64,000 nt of DNA from Lycocorax pyrrhopterus obiensis. Taxonomy: Eukaryota; Chordata; Aves; Passeriformes; Paradisaeidae. How positions within the stretch are numbered: the stretch's first letter is position 1; each line of letters begins with the position of its first letter. Positions 10,262 to 21,590 of the stretch are shown here, piece by piece. The stretch lies in the NCBI GenBank assembly GCA_014706295.1, contig JACSVZ010000041.1, forward strand, positions 744,001 through 808,000. The letters are read 5' to 3'. A program made the translations under genes and the position numbers. The notes under the pieces were generated by a model, which worked only from the letters and a program-made list of their open reading frames with translations, was not told the origin of the DNA and did not search any database.

Positions 10262-10690
10262 CGGAGGGCACGGCATGGCAGGATGCCGCTTGGCACGGCT
10301 CGGCACGGCACGGCACGGCACTGCTGCCACAGCTTGGCATGGCGTGGCTTGGATGACATGGCATGGCGTGGCATGGCACTGGCGGCACAGCTTGGCATAG
10401 CTTGGCTGGAACACCTTAGCAGGGCACAGCATGGCACTGCTAACACACCTTGGCGTGGCTGACACGAGATGGCATGGCTTGGATGGCACGGCGCTGCTAG
10501 CACATCTCAGCTGACATGGCACTGCTGGCACAGCTTAGGATGGCACAGCACGGCTCGGCTGGCATGGCAAGCCCAGCCTGGCTGATCATGGCATGGCTCA
10601 GCTGGCACACCATGGCATGGCACTGCTGCCGTGGCGTGGCTTAGATAAGATCAGCCTGGCACAGCTTGGCACAGCGCAGTTCAGCACCCC
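10262..10690. repeat. Degenerate GGCAT/TGGCA short tandem repeat
   Basis: About 430 bp built from GGCAC, GGCAT and TTGGCATGG units, with a looser higher-order repeat of about 50-60 bp that restarts at GGCACTGCTG (for example about 10317, 10434 and 10619). It lies directly upstream of the ZNF703 promoter. TTGGCA/TGGCA is the NFI half-site, so the array could be bound by NFI; that is inference. Confidence 0.8.
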
Positions 10691-10817
10691 TGTGCCAGTG
10701 GCTCCTGCACCCAAACCTGCACCCTGTGCCTGTGCCCTGCCACCGCCCTGACCCTGCAGCCGGCACCTGTGCCCCGTCCCGGTGCCACCCAAGGCGAGGG
10801 GGCTGACCTTAGCTCAG

Positions 10818-11025
10818 GGCTCTCACAAAGTGACAATTCCCTTATGAACCTACAACTCCTTTTTTTCCGGGCATTTTCTCCTTTCTTTGGTTTGCTGAGT
10901 CTTAAAAATCTTCAGGTGCCAGTGCAGGCTGCTGTATAACTAATTAACTTCCAACAATTAACTTCCTATTTCTAGTTACCTTTTCCAGACATCCTTGAAT
11001 TAATTTCACAAACCCCTGGGGCTTC
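10818..11025. promoter_or_regulatory. Candidate CNE, first upstream of the promoter
   Basis: Clear AT-rich block after the TGGCA array, with ATAACTAATTAACTTCC, CAATTAACTTCC (a repeated AATTAACTTCC) and TTGAATTAATTTCAC. Confidence 0.45.
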
Positions 11026-11324
11026 AGTTTTGGGGGGGGCTGAAAACCAGCCAAGCTCAGCCAGGCTCTCTCCATGAGGAGCCAAGGCTCATGGATAAAT
11101 CCTGGAGCTGGAGGGCTTGGGGGGAGATGTGCAATGGGAGGGGGGTGTGGGGATGAGGAGAAAATCGTGAGGGCCAGGATGGGATGAGAACTGAGGACCT
11201 TTGGCCTGAAGAAAGGCGATGTGGGGTCAGGTGCCCACTCCGGCCCCACCTCTGCCCTCCTTGGGTTTGTGTTTCAGTTCCCTCCTGCCTACCCAGCGAG
11301 GGAGAGGCAAAAGGGGGAGAGACA

Positions 11325-11770
11325 GACACCTCTAATTAATCATATTAACTCCTGACAGATGCTTTATGTTCCAACAATGTTGCTATTATTAAGTTCATGT
11401 GCCCACCCCTCTCCGAGCCCACTGCTCCGGGTTCTGGGAAAAAAGGCTTTGCTGGATTTCCCTGGTGAGTGCTGGCATCACCCAGCGCAGCCCCGCGTCC
11501 AGTCCCGCTTGTCCAACCACTATCAATCACGCCCAGGGTCAGGCCTGTCAATTTCCCCTCTTTGTGAGGCTTTTTTCTTCGCTTTTTTTCGCTCTCCCAA
11601 AGCTGACCGCAAGATTGATTCAATCCGGACAGCGGGATGTAAGCGGAGAGGCGCTGCCGTTCAAAGGAGCCATTCAAGGAAGGAGGAAACAGAAAAAAAG
11701 GCTTTCCTCAAAGTCACTCGAGTTGTTCGCCAACAACAACACGGCCTTAACAGAGCAACCTAAAATCAGG
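11325..11770. promoter_or_regulatory. Candidate CNE with HOX/PBX and MEIS sites
   Basis: ATTAATCA at 11335-11342, TGACAG at 11353-11358, and CTGTCAAT at 11545-11552. The reverse of the last, AAATTGACAG, is close to the PBX-MEIS site TGATTGACAG. TATCAATCACG lies just before it (about 11521). Confidence 0.5.
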
Positions 11771-12584
11771 TGGGCCGAGTGCGTAAGAGCAGCGGCGACG
11801 CCACCGGAGCGGAGCGAGGGCACGGAGCAGCGATGCCCCCGGGGCTGTTTGTCCTTCCCCGAACCTCGGGGCATGCCCAAGGCCTGATCCTGCCCCGGTG
11901 CTGGCACACAGAGACCATTTCTGGGTCAGCTTGTGCTTGCTGGATTAAAGCTGCATCAGAGGGATGTCGTGGCTAATGGTGAATCTCGCTCCACGCTGGT
12001 GCCCTTCCCGGCGCCCGTTGGATCCTTTGCTCTAAAATCCACGAAGGTCCTGTTTTTATTAAGGAGAACAGTAACCAGAGGGGAGAAAGTTAAACCTCCC
12101 TGTTCCATGTCCAGTTCTGCCCCATGACAAGCCCCTCTCTGCTCAGAGATTGCACAAGTCCAAATAAAAGCGGTGAGACCCTTGCCCAACAAAAATAACA
12201 CCAGCACCAAAGGAAAAGCAAAATATTTGGAATAGAAGCAAAGCTAAAGAAGCCTCGGGGAGCACTTTCACCAATGACTGATGACGTTTTCGTCCCTAAG
12301 CAGGACTTGCCCCACCTGGGCTGCCATTAGGGAGGTTTGATTTTGCCAAGGATGAGTTCCCATGCAGAGCCCTAATGAAGCCCAGGGACTCCAACGTCTT
12401 TGAGACCTGTGAAGCGAGGCTGGGGAAGAGGGAAGTGAGTTTTTCTTTAAGTTCAAGATGTTCCAGTAACTTGGGATGAGTCTGAGCAGGGAGTTTGCTG
12501 TCCCATGGCACCAGCACCCTGAGTGCCAGGGGGTGCAGAGCAGGCAGGAGAGAGGCATCCGAGTGCTGCAACCTGCATGGAAAA
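11771..12584. other. Gene-free spacer with a weak AT-rich segment
   Basis: 12031-12260 is AT-richer (TTTTTATTAAGGAGAACAG, AAATATTTGG) and could be a minor CNE. The rest shows nothing recognisable. Confidence 0.4.
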
Positions 12585-12690
12585 TTGTGGGGGGATAAGA
12601 TAAGACATGAATTTAAATCGCTGTAACTCTCCTCTGCTGTTCTTTGACTCTGGAATAAATCTCTCCTGTTTCATTGCTGCGGGACACAGT
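12585..12690. promoter_or_regulatory. Candidate element with paired GATA sites
   Basis: GATAAG occurs at 12594-12599 and again at 12599-12604, sharing a G, followed by ATGAATTTAAATCGCTG. The flanks are GC-rich. Confidence 0.35.
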
Positions 12691-12707
12691 TTAAGGGAAA
12701 ACAGGGT

Positions 12708-12752
12708 AAGTGGGGCTGGGGGGTGTGTGGGGTGTGGGGGGGCCGGGCACCA
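12708..12752. repeat. G/T-rich tract, possible G-quadruplex
   Basis: Runs of four to seven G in GTGGGG-type units (GTGGGGCTGGGGGGTGTG and on). Nothing coding is near. Confidence 0.65.
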
Positions 12753-13104
12753 TCTCCCACCTCTGCCGGGCGCTGAGGGGACATGTGCCGTGAGGGACAG
12801 GGCAGGGGGACAGCCCGCGCTCGGTGGGTCCCCGGACGGGTCCCACGGGGGTTCCAGTCAGTGTGGGGGGAGCTGGGCCATGGCTCCAGCCCCCGCTGCA
12901 GGATGAGGATCCAAGGCACATCCTAAATCTGAGCCTGGTGCCCGTTGTACACCTGCTCCTTCACAGGTAAACCCTCCCTCGCCCACCCCGCAGCCCCTCC
13001 AGCTGCTCCCTGGAAGCAAAACCTTCGGAGTCAGCGTTTTCCCTGCCCTGCCCCATCCCCGAGTCCCTCCACTCCCCACGCAGCACCAGCCCAGGCCTTG
13101 CTTT
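12753..13104. other. Gene-free spacer
   Basis: GC-rich, no recognisable feature. Confidence 0.5.
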
Positions 13105-13575
13105 TAGCTGCAGAACAAGTGCATAAAAATGATCTTATTTATTACAGGAGACATGTTTTAAAACAACTGACAAAATTGCAAGATGTAAAACGACAAGCAA
13201 GTGCTTTTTCTTTTTTAAGCCCGTATAGACTCCTGGCAATGATAAAAATAGTGTTTTCTTTTTTAAAGTTGGAATTAATCTTTCTTTCCAAAGCAATCAT
13301 GTAGCAGGAAAAGCAGGAAGACACTTGGATATTAACTGATCCTCGCTGGTGATGGTTAGTTATGGAATGGCCGGGACTCGCTTCCCTCCGCAGAGCCATT
13401 AACGCTACAAACATTAAAGCAAAAAAAGGTGAAGGGTTTTTTCCCCTCCCCTGTTCCCTTGATGTGTGACTAACAGCTGCTTTTCTGTGTGACAAATCAG
13501 TGGGGTCTTCCTGTTGTTGATGTAATGAAGCTGTTTCCTGGTGGGAAATTCTACGGGATAAATTGCAGAAGGGGG
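13105..13575. promoter_or_regulatory. Candidate CNE
   Basis: Long AT-rich, non-repetitive block with CTTATTTATTACAGG, TTGGAATTAATC, GGCAATGATAAAAATAG and TGTTGTTGATGTAATGAAG. Confidence 0.5.
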
Positions 13576-14030
13576 AGGAGAACATCCCACACTCACCAAA
13601 GAGCGAGGGAGGGAGGGAGGGAGGGTGGTCAGGGCTGGCCCGGGGTCAGTCACTTAACTGGGGCTTTTTGGGGGGTTTTGCCTGTTTGTCTCCAAGTTTC
13701 CGGCCGTGCCATCAGAGTGAGGGTCCGCACAGCCGTGGGATGTGGCCAGGGTAGGTTGGGGTGTTCTCCCCGCTGACCCCCATGGTAACCCCGTGCTGGT
13801 GCTGCAGAGAGCTGTGCCAAGCAGCCAAGCTCCCGTGCCTCAGTTTCCCCTTCTCTGAAGGGGGAGGAGGGGGGTGATGGTGACCCCCCCCAATCTCCAT
13901 CACTGGCACCCCCCAAAATCGCTGTGGGGACACCAGTGTTTCCCTGTGCTGGCACTTTGGGGGATCAGCCTCAGTGGGTTCATTGAGTCCTCAGACACCC
14001 ACAAAAAAAATTCACCTTCACCCCCAGTTT
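13576..14030. other. Gene-free spacer with a (GGGA)n run
   Basis: A short GGGA tetranucleotide repeat lies at about 13606-13626. Otherwise GC-rich and featureless. Confidence 0.55.
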
Positions 14031-14630
14031 CCTTTTTTTCTTTGCCAGTATTAGTTAATTAAACTATGCAAATTAAACCAACTTAATTTCTGTAATACCA
14101 GGGCCAGAGCCTCAAACCATTCAGTGCAGCTCATCTGGCACGTACGTCACAGAAAATGTTTGGAGCAACTCTAATAAAAATGAAAAAGGCTGTAAATCAA
14201 GTTTAATTTATTCATTTTCTGTATGGTATGAAAGCATGCCAAAATCAGATTATTTATGAGCCCTTCATAACAATAGGCATTTTTATTGGTTGCAAATGAC
14301 AAAAGGGGTTCTCAGAGGGATTTTTTTCTTCTTTTAAATTTTTTGAATGCCTTTTCAGAAACATTTATTTTTTTGGACTCTATGATCTCAAAGAAAAATA
14401 TTTAATCATTGATACAGTAAAAATAATTTATATTTTGATACTGAAAAACACATCAGTCTTTAAAACATAAATAGACAGAGCTAATCCAGCCCAAAGGCTC
14501 AGGAGAATGCTACCCCACAGGTTAGAGGAAAAGGCTGTGATTTATACCCACATCCTTAAATTTCCCATTAAGAGCATAATCCCCTATAAGTCTTTCACAA
14601 AATGTCTGAGCCACTTGGGTTTGCTTTTGC
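14031..14630. promoter_or_regulatory. Candidate CNE, longest AT-rich block near the gene
   Basis: About 600 bp. TTAGTTAATTAAAC is followed by an octamer ATGCAAAT at 14066-14073. Then come repeated TTTATT/AATAAA-like elements, CATAACAATAGGC and TTTAATCATTGATAC. No open frame of note. Confidence 0.5.
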
Positions 14631-15500
14631 TTTTCCAGACCCTTTGGTGGGTCGGGGGCTGCACACCTGCTCTGCACACGCCTGTGCCCATGCACTCACC
14701 TCCAGGTGAATTTCTTTGCCCATCCAGGGTAATCCACAAATCTCGGTGTATAACAGTCCCTGCGAGGAGACCCAGCAGGTGGGGCAGGACCCCGACACCA
14801 AAAATCGCCCACAAACCAGCTGTGGGTTGGTTCTGCCTCTACTTCCCAGCTCACTTCTACCATCTCTGTCCATTGAGTGGCACAGCTGGACCCAGAGGTG
14901 AGTTTGGTGAGGGGCATGGGCTGCACACCGGGGCAGGTACTCACTGACCACCTGGACCGGCCTGGGATGCTCCTGTCGCTGTCCCCATGGTTCCCTCTGA
15001 GGCTGCCACCCTGCTGGCTCTGGGGACAGGGATAAGGTGCTGTGAGTGCACCCAACCCCCCAGACCTGTGTGACAACCAGAGGGCCACGTCCCTCCTCTT
15101 CTTTAGGAGAGGAATTACCCAGAGCAACCCCAAAGGCCCAGGAGCCAAGGAAGAGGTGGAGGAAGGGCACCCCAGGGGCAAGGTGGGTGCCAGGGACAGC
15201 ATCTCCCTGGTGGGGACAGTGCTGGGGGAAGCACTGGCCCTGGGTGCCCTCCTGCCCGCGACATTCTGGGCATCGTGGCCACAGCCACCTGGCAGCAGGA
15301 GGAGGCAGGGGCACCCCAAAACTCTTGTGAGGGAAACAAAAGCCTGGCTGGGTTGTGCAGGGGGGCTCGGCTTTGCCGGAGGGCTCTGGGTGAGGAGAGG
15401 CACCCTCTTCTGCAGGAATTGGAGCTTTCTCTGCGCCAGCCTGGCCCAGCCTGAGAATAAAAAACCACCAAGAAGAGAAAAGAGGGAACCCCCTCCCCGG
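14631..15500. other. Gene-free spacer
   Basis: GC-rich. Overlapping open frames on both strands (for example minus 14595-15563, 322 codons) lack domains and look like composition effects. Confidence 0.5.
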
Positions 15501-15800
15501 GAGAATTAGCATCCAGGATCTGTCAGTCACCGGGAGCTTTTGGTAAAAGGGGCCCCTTGTCAACCTCTGCCTTTGATGTGACTGGGACGGAGGTGCTCAA
15601 TTAAAAGCCTATCAGTCTGTAAGTAAATCAACGCCTATCAGGCTTGTCACATCAAACAAACGATTATTGCACGAACCCGCCCACCCCATTAATCTGGCTG
15701 TTCCTTCTTGACAGCTCAGGGTCAGGGCACTGTAAATCCTGCACTGGATTGCAGCCACCTGGAGCAGGATTAAAGCAGCCCCGCAGCATGTGCTGCTGCA
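15501..15800. promoter_or_regulatory. Candidate CNE
   Basis: CTCAATTAAAAGCCTATCAG and a second GCCTATCAGG (about 15606 and 15632) form an imperfect repeat of GCCTATCAG. ATTAATC at 15688 is followed by TGACAG at 15709-15714. Confidence 0.45.
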
Positions 15801-17684
15801 CCCAATTACTCCCCGGCGGCGGGAGGCTGCGCTCGGGGGCACCCGTGGGTCTGGGGTGTCCGGCGCGGGGCTGGGGTCCCCCCCAGAGCTCACTTTTGCA
15901 AGGTCGCAGCCGGTGTCCCCGTGGTTTGGTGGCGCCGTATGGCCCCCGTGGCAAAGGCTGGGTTGGGTCGGTTCCAGGGATGCTCGGCTGTGGAGAAGGG
16001 AGAGCTCAGCACCCGGTTTAGGGGTGCCCAGCACCGGGAGCTGCCAGCACCGAGATAACATGGGAGCAGCTCCAAGGGCTCCTGGCTGCTCTGGGAAGTT
16101 GTTGTCCCCAGGGATGGTCGCACGCAGCCCCTCAGTCACACCTTGAGGGTGGGCAGTCACACCGGGCTGGTCCAAACCCTGACGTGCTCTGGGCAGGTCA
16201 CATTTACACCCATGACCCGAGCAGGGATTGACCTTGGGGAGCCTCTGGGTAACTCTCAAAGTGAAAGGAACCAACAGGTTGAGCTTTCAGATGCTCCTTG
16301 GGTCTGGATTAGCAGCAGCAGTCCCGGGGACACTGGGTCTTCCCATTGGGTCCTTGAAGGTGAAGACAACCAGGGGCTCCAGCCCTTGCCCGCTGGATGC
16401 ACCCTGTCCTGGCACCGGGGCTGCGGGCGCAGGGCTGGGCTGGGCTGGAGCTGGCGCTGGGTGGGAGGCGGCCGGGCCCTCCTCCGAGAACAAGCGGTGC
16501 TATTCAAGGGCAGGCAGAAGCCAAACTCGCCAGAAAAGCCTCAGAGCTGCGGTGGGAGCAGCCCCGGGGCAGCCAGAGCTTGTGATTCCTGTGCACAGGC
16601 AGAGGATTTTCGAAAAGCCAAGTCTTGGATCACATGAGGGCTGTGCCATGTGGGAGTGGGGTGAGCCCTGGGCAGGCTGCAGGCTGGGATTTGGGAAGGG
16701 GTTTGGTGCTCCCGTCCCACTGAGGGCTCTGCTGGCCCCATGTACTGGCATTGCCCCAGTTGGGACGGGATCCATCCTCTGGGGCTGTAGGGGTGCAGGG
16801 GCAGCCCGACCCAGGTGGTCCCAGACCAGGAGCATCCTCTGGGCGAGTGGTGGCCAGAGGCTGCAGGAGGCTGTGCAGGAGGGAGGGACTGTGCTCCCCT
16901 TCTGCCCAGGCCTATTATTAGCATTTTCCCTCTCCCGCCGAGCCTGGCGCCTCGTAATGCAGCTCTGGCTCGCTCTCTCGGCGGGAGCTGTGAGCCGGGG
17001 CTGCCCTCCCGTGCCAAGGACAGACGCCGGCCCTGAGGGCTCCGGGAGCTCACCCGGCAGCGATGGGCTGCGTTTTGGGGGTGCCATCGGGGCAGCATCC
17101 CCAGGGCTGCCCTCCCTGCCCCAGCATCCCCATTTACGGGGTTGGGGGTGTCTCTGAGCGGGTGCAATCCTGGCACCCCTAAAAGCAGCACAGTCAGCAC
17201 TGGAGGAGGAGAGGGGCTTTATGTGTCTCAGCAAAGAAATCGAGGTTGCTGTGGCCATGCGGGGAGGGGGCAGCTGGGACAATGGGCCAGTGCCAGCAGA
17301 GGTGACACCACATAGGAGACAGATTGTCACCGTGCCACGTTTGATACGGTGACACCAAATCTTTGCCGATAAGTGGTGTCACCTCGGCAGGGAGAGCCGT
17401 CACCCCTCACCCGCTCCGCGCACACGCCCGGCGCCCTCGGCTCTCCCACCACGTCAAGAAACACCTGCTCTCCCCACCGTGAGATAAACCCCACCGTGTC
17501 CCCTGTGTCCCCACCATGCCCTGCTGGCTCTGCCTGGCCCCACCCCTGCGGTGGGAGATGCCTGAGCTGGTGGGGAGGGAAGAAAGGAAATTCCCCCCTC
17601 TGTCACCCACTGTCCCATCCCAGTGTGGGGAGAAGTGCCGGGGGTGCACGGCCGGGGGGATCTGGCCCTGAGGAGTTTATCTCC
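15801..17684. other. Gene-free GC-rich spacer
   Basis: No recognisable exon. A small block at 16908-16965 (GCCTATTATTAGCATTTTCC, CTCGTAATGCAG) is AT-richer and may be functional. The rest is featureless. Confidence 0.45.
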
Positions 17685-17945
17685 CACACATGATCAATGC
17701 TGAGTTTAAGTAAGGTTTATTGGTATCTGTAATTTAACATGACATATTTCTAACACGAATTACTCTGAGATCATCGTGTGCATAAAATATGACAGGAATC
17801 TTTTAAGTGCAAGCATAGTTCTCAGTTAATTTAATAACTGAGATGGAAAATGGAATAGCATTAAATTTAATATTTTACATAATGCTCCTACACTTCCTTC
17901 ACTTGCTGCTGGCATCATTTGTTTTCCCTTCTTCCTCATTTACAG
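17685..17945. promoter_or_regulatory. Candidate CNE with a 9-bp perfect inverted repeat
   Basis: AT-rich block. TCTCAGTTA (17820-17828) and TAACTGAGA (17835-17843) are perfect inverted arms around a 6-nt loop. Other elements are GTTTATTGGTATCTG and GCATTAAATTTAATATTT. Confidence 0.5.
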
Positions 17946-18600
17946 CCCACTCAGCCCGAATTGTCCTGGAGCCCGGCCAGGGAGGGAGGTGCTGACCCCT
18001 CGCAGGGCCACAATGAGCCCGCAGGGCAGCCAGAGCTGCTCGCACCTCTCCCCCATCCCGTGGAAAGGTGCTGGGGTGCTCTGCGTGCCCCCTCCCCTTG
18101 GCCCCCCACGGGCGGGGTTGCTGTGGGTGCTCTCCGGGTTCCTGGGTCGTGGCACCTCCTGAAACCCCCAGACCCGAAGCACCCACAGCCCTGAGAAGCG
18201 CCGGGGCACCCTTCCCGGGGCAGCAGCCCGTGCTCCACGCCAGGTTTTGTGCTGGCCGTGGGATTTGGGAGCCCGTGCGCTGCAGAAGGGATCGATACAG
18301 CTCTTAGCCGTGTCCCTTCCTATTGAGCCTCAGCCGTGATTTAAGGGGCTCCGGTGACGCGGCGCGGCCGCCGCGGACAAGGTGTTAACACCGATCCGCA
18401 GGGGCTGGGGCTGCGAGGGGGCTGCGAGGGGGCTGGCAGGATCCGACCCTCCAGCCCTGTCTGCTCTGGTTCGGAGGGTCCCCGAGGCCGCGATGAAAGC
18501 AGCGATGCTGGAGGGATCAGCTGGGGAGGGGAGGCCGGAGCTGCCGGGAGCAGCCGGCTCTTTATCGGAGAGTAGCAGAGCCTGACAGCGCTGTAACTCT
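17946..18600. other. Gene-free spacer, locally CpG-rich
   Basis: 18340-18500 carries several CpGs (GACGCGGCGCGGCCGCCGCG). Nothing else recognised. Confidence 0.45.
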
Positions 18601-19060
18601 CCCTTCCTAAGGAGATGAGCTTGCAATAAAGCAAGGAGCACATTAGAGGTAAGGAGACAAAATGGCAGGGTTTGGAAAGCCCGGCAAAGCAATAATCCAG
18701 GCTGGAACAGAGAGAGCACTCAGCTCACCTCTGCTCCTGGAAACGCTGCCAGAACAGTTCTTTACTGTGCCTTGGAAAGTCTCGGCCGCGGGTTTCAACA
18801 CCTCGCGCTCACACCACATCATGCAAAAGTTAATTCTACTTTCAGGCTGATGTCAACATTCCCCTTTATTGCCACGGCGAAATGTGAAGACTACATTAAT
18901 TTGCATTTGCTGTGTGCAAGTAACGTGTTCCAGATAATCACAGTAACTCCTCTAAGGTATAGACGAGAATTTCCTGGATAATGTGCTGGATGGAAAAAGC
19001 CGATGGGGTCCAGGAGAAGGAAACGCCATTGTGTGTTTTCATAACTCCACCTGGAAGCAG
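18601..19060. promoter_or_regulatory. Candidate CNE with octamer
   Basis: ATTTGCAT at 18899-18906 lies inside CATTAATTTGCATTTGC, with CACATCATGCAAAAGTTAA upstream (about 18815) and ACGTGTTCCAGATAATC downstream. Confidence 0.45.
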
Positions 19061-19784
19061 CACGGCCCAGAAATGCAGGCTGCAGCCCCTGGCTGGGCTG
19101 GCTCCCCTCGCTGTGGAGAGGGTGATTCGGGGGCCTGGGCACCCACTTGCTGTGGGAGCATCTCCCAGGGCTCCGTGGGGTGTAAGGAGTGACCACAGAA
19201 TGCCATGGGAAGGGAGATTCTCCTCCCAGACAACTTCTAACACCAGGCAGCCACTTCTCCATGTAACAAACAACCCATTGCCAGCTGGAGGCCAAAGAAA
19301 AATATTGCTTTAAGCAATGTGCTGGAAACATGGATGCTCCTGTCTGGGGTGGTAACGGCCCTTTGTCTGTGGAGCTGGGAAATAAATGGAGCCCCAGGTG
19401 CCCTCGCAGGAGCTGCCTCGTGCCCCACTGTAAATAACTGGGCCGAGCTCAGAGGATCCTCCTGCACCTGAGTGCTCCGGCTGGGATGCAGCAGCCCAGG
19501 GAATGGATTTTCCATCTTCCCTGAGGAATGGCACGCCCCGGCCGATGGCAATGATCGCACATCACAGCCAAAGGCTGCCCAAGGCTCTGCAAACCGACAG
19601 CCGGGCTCCAGGAAGCTCATCCTGAAGGTGCTGTGAGGAGAGCCAGGACCTTGGCCAGGCTGGCCGGGGCTCGGGTTCAGTGCTGGGGCTGTGGAATGGG
19701 GCAGGGGACCCTCCCAGGTGGGATCCATCCTGTATCCCATCCCCCCGGCTGCGCTGGCCACCCGCCTGGCATTAAACTGTGTGC
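19061..19784. other. Gene-free spacer
   Basis: Mixed composition, no recognisable exon or repeat. Confidence 0.45.
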
Positions 19785-20295
19785 TGGGATACGGCGATGG
19801 CATGTGGGAGCAATGAATTCATTTCCATTTATGATCTGTTATGATGATACCCCTGAAGGATAAAAGTCTATACATAATAATCTCCCTCTTCAGCTTTGTT
19901 AACAACTTCAATTAACAGGGAGCTGTGTAATGCTTCATCAGCCGCTCGGATTACAGATGAAATTAAGCCATCATATTTATGAACTACGCAGTGAGTTCGA
20001 GGAGGACTCCACATATTTTACATTTAATAACTTGCCCTCTCATTTTATTTATAACGTTAATAATGATTTGGTGGCTGCTTTGGGGGGAAACAGCAATGAC
20101 AGAGCGAGGTGGCCGGGCGGGAGGGAAGCTCTGCTGGGCTCTCCGGAGCCCGGCCATGCCCCTCCCGCCTCTGCTCCCTCCCCTTTGATTTTCCATTAAA
20201 TCCCCCTCTGCACACAGCGACTTCTCCATGGAATTGCTTTCCACTCAGCACTTTTAAAGCTGGGATGAGGATTAATGATTGAATCCTGCACCCAC
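19785..20295. promoter_or_regulatory. Strong candidate CNE
   Basis: About 310 bp (19790-20100) of dense, non-repetitive AT-rich sequence with many homeodomain cores: TTTATGATCTGTTATGATG, CATAATAATCTCCC, CTTCAATTAACAGGG, AATTAAGCCATCATATTTATG and AACGTTAATAATGATTTG. A trailing part holds GATTAATGATTGAATCC at about 20270. Confidence 0.55.
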
Positions 20296-20660
20296 CAGCC
20301 AGAGCATCGGCAGCTGGCACACACCAGCGCGCCCTGGGTCCAGGGTGTCCCCAGATTTGGGGGCATTCTGGAGGTTCTGATGCCCGGAGGAGGATGGGTG
20401 CCCCATACTTCACATGAAGGGACAGTGCTTTGCCATGGGAAAAACCAGAAATATCCTACTCTAAAGTGGGGAGGGGCAGTGGGAGCTGTGGGAGAGCTTC
20501 TCAATCACATCCCACACCTTCCCATCCTTCCCACCCTGTGAGGCTGGACCGGGGCCTGCGGGTTGGGTTTGGGGTCGGTTCCCTGCCAGGGACGCCCATT
20601 ATCACCACCCTCTCTGACTGACCAGGCTGCATCCTCCCCGGCCCTGTCTGGAGCCCTGGC
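20296..20660. other. Gene-free spacer
   Basis: GC-rich, nothing recognised. Confidence 0.45.
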
Positions 20661-21360
20661 ACAGCCAGGCTGAGCAAGGTTAATTAATTTGAGCAGAGAC
20701 TGAAGCCCCAAAGATGGGGAGCAGCACGTTGAAAGATGATGGCTGGCAAAAATCATTAGAAGCATCTTTCAACAATCTATACACCGTTATCGATCCTGTT
20801 ATAGATCATGTTCCTTTCCCCTTTTTTGCAGGATCTTCTGGATCGATACAGCAAGTGCATTGAGACTGTAGCAACACATTTAAAACCTTATAAAAGGTTA
20901 TTTAGTTGCTAACAGTGCAGCAGTTTCTGCAAAGCCTGCCAAAAGGTTACAGCTTTTTGGGCATCATAAATTACAGACGACAGGGAAAAAAAGTAAGTGC
21001 GGTTTTCTTTATTGTCTGGGTGATGGATGGGCTCCTGAACAAGACACAAAATACATCATATCACCTTTAATGGGACCACATTTCTGTAGCCATAACTCAC
21101 AATTTTAAAATAGAAAATGGTGAAATATGGCGTTGTATATTCCACTCCTGACATATTTATGAGTCCTTCCCTTCTTATAAATACAGTGATTGCTATTTCA
21201 AAGCAGCACGTCAGGTATGAGCAGAGCACAAACAGCTGGAGCGAGTGAAAAATTATGGCCAGAGTTGGACATTTTCAAAAACTCTTTCTAGCAGCAGTAA
21301 ATTTACAATGTTTGCACTAACTGTTATTAAAACCAAATCCATATCTTGGCAACAGGACTC
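20661..21360. promoter_or_regulatory. Strong candidate CNE with paired ATCGAT sites
   Basis: AT-rich, non-repetitive, about 600 bp. TATCGATCC (20788-20796) and GGATCGATA (20840-20848) form a perfect 9-bp inverted repeat. GGTTAATTAATTTGAGC lies at about 20678, and ACATATTTATGAG at about 21151. Confidence 0.55.
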
Positions 21361-21590
21361 CAGCTGGAGTGACGGTGCCGCTGACAGCCGGGGTGAGCCC
21401 GGGGGCTGCTCCTGGGGAAGCAGTAAAAGGCACTGGGAGGGCCGGGGGGTCCCGCGGCGCAGCGCTGGGGCCGGGGCGGTGCCCCCGGGACCGGCAGAGC
21501 TCCAGGACCAAACCTGTGATGGGTGCGGAGTCCTGGAGCTGAGCCTCACTCACCCGGGCACCAAACGGCACCGAGAGGCGGGGAAGGGAG

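Larger units (their letters stand above)
6900..10300. promoter_or_regulatory. CpG island spanning ZNF703
   Basis: Dense CpG dinucleotides run through the coding exons, intron and promoter, and again at 6900-7440. They are interrupted only by the A/T-rich part of the 3'UTR (7440-7900). Whole-gene CpG islands are usual for short developmental regulators and often mark Polycomb targets (established knowledge; no chromatin data here). Confidence 0.75.

Noticed and set aside
7891..10503. 870-codon open frame on the minus strand across the ZNF703 locus
   Set aside because: It reads exon 1 in frame, runs through the intron, and then reads exon 2 in the wrong frame. The 373-bp intron shifts the frame, and only the spliced product matches the ZNF703 family.
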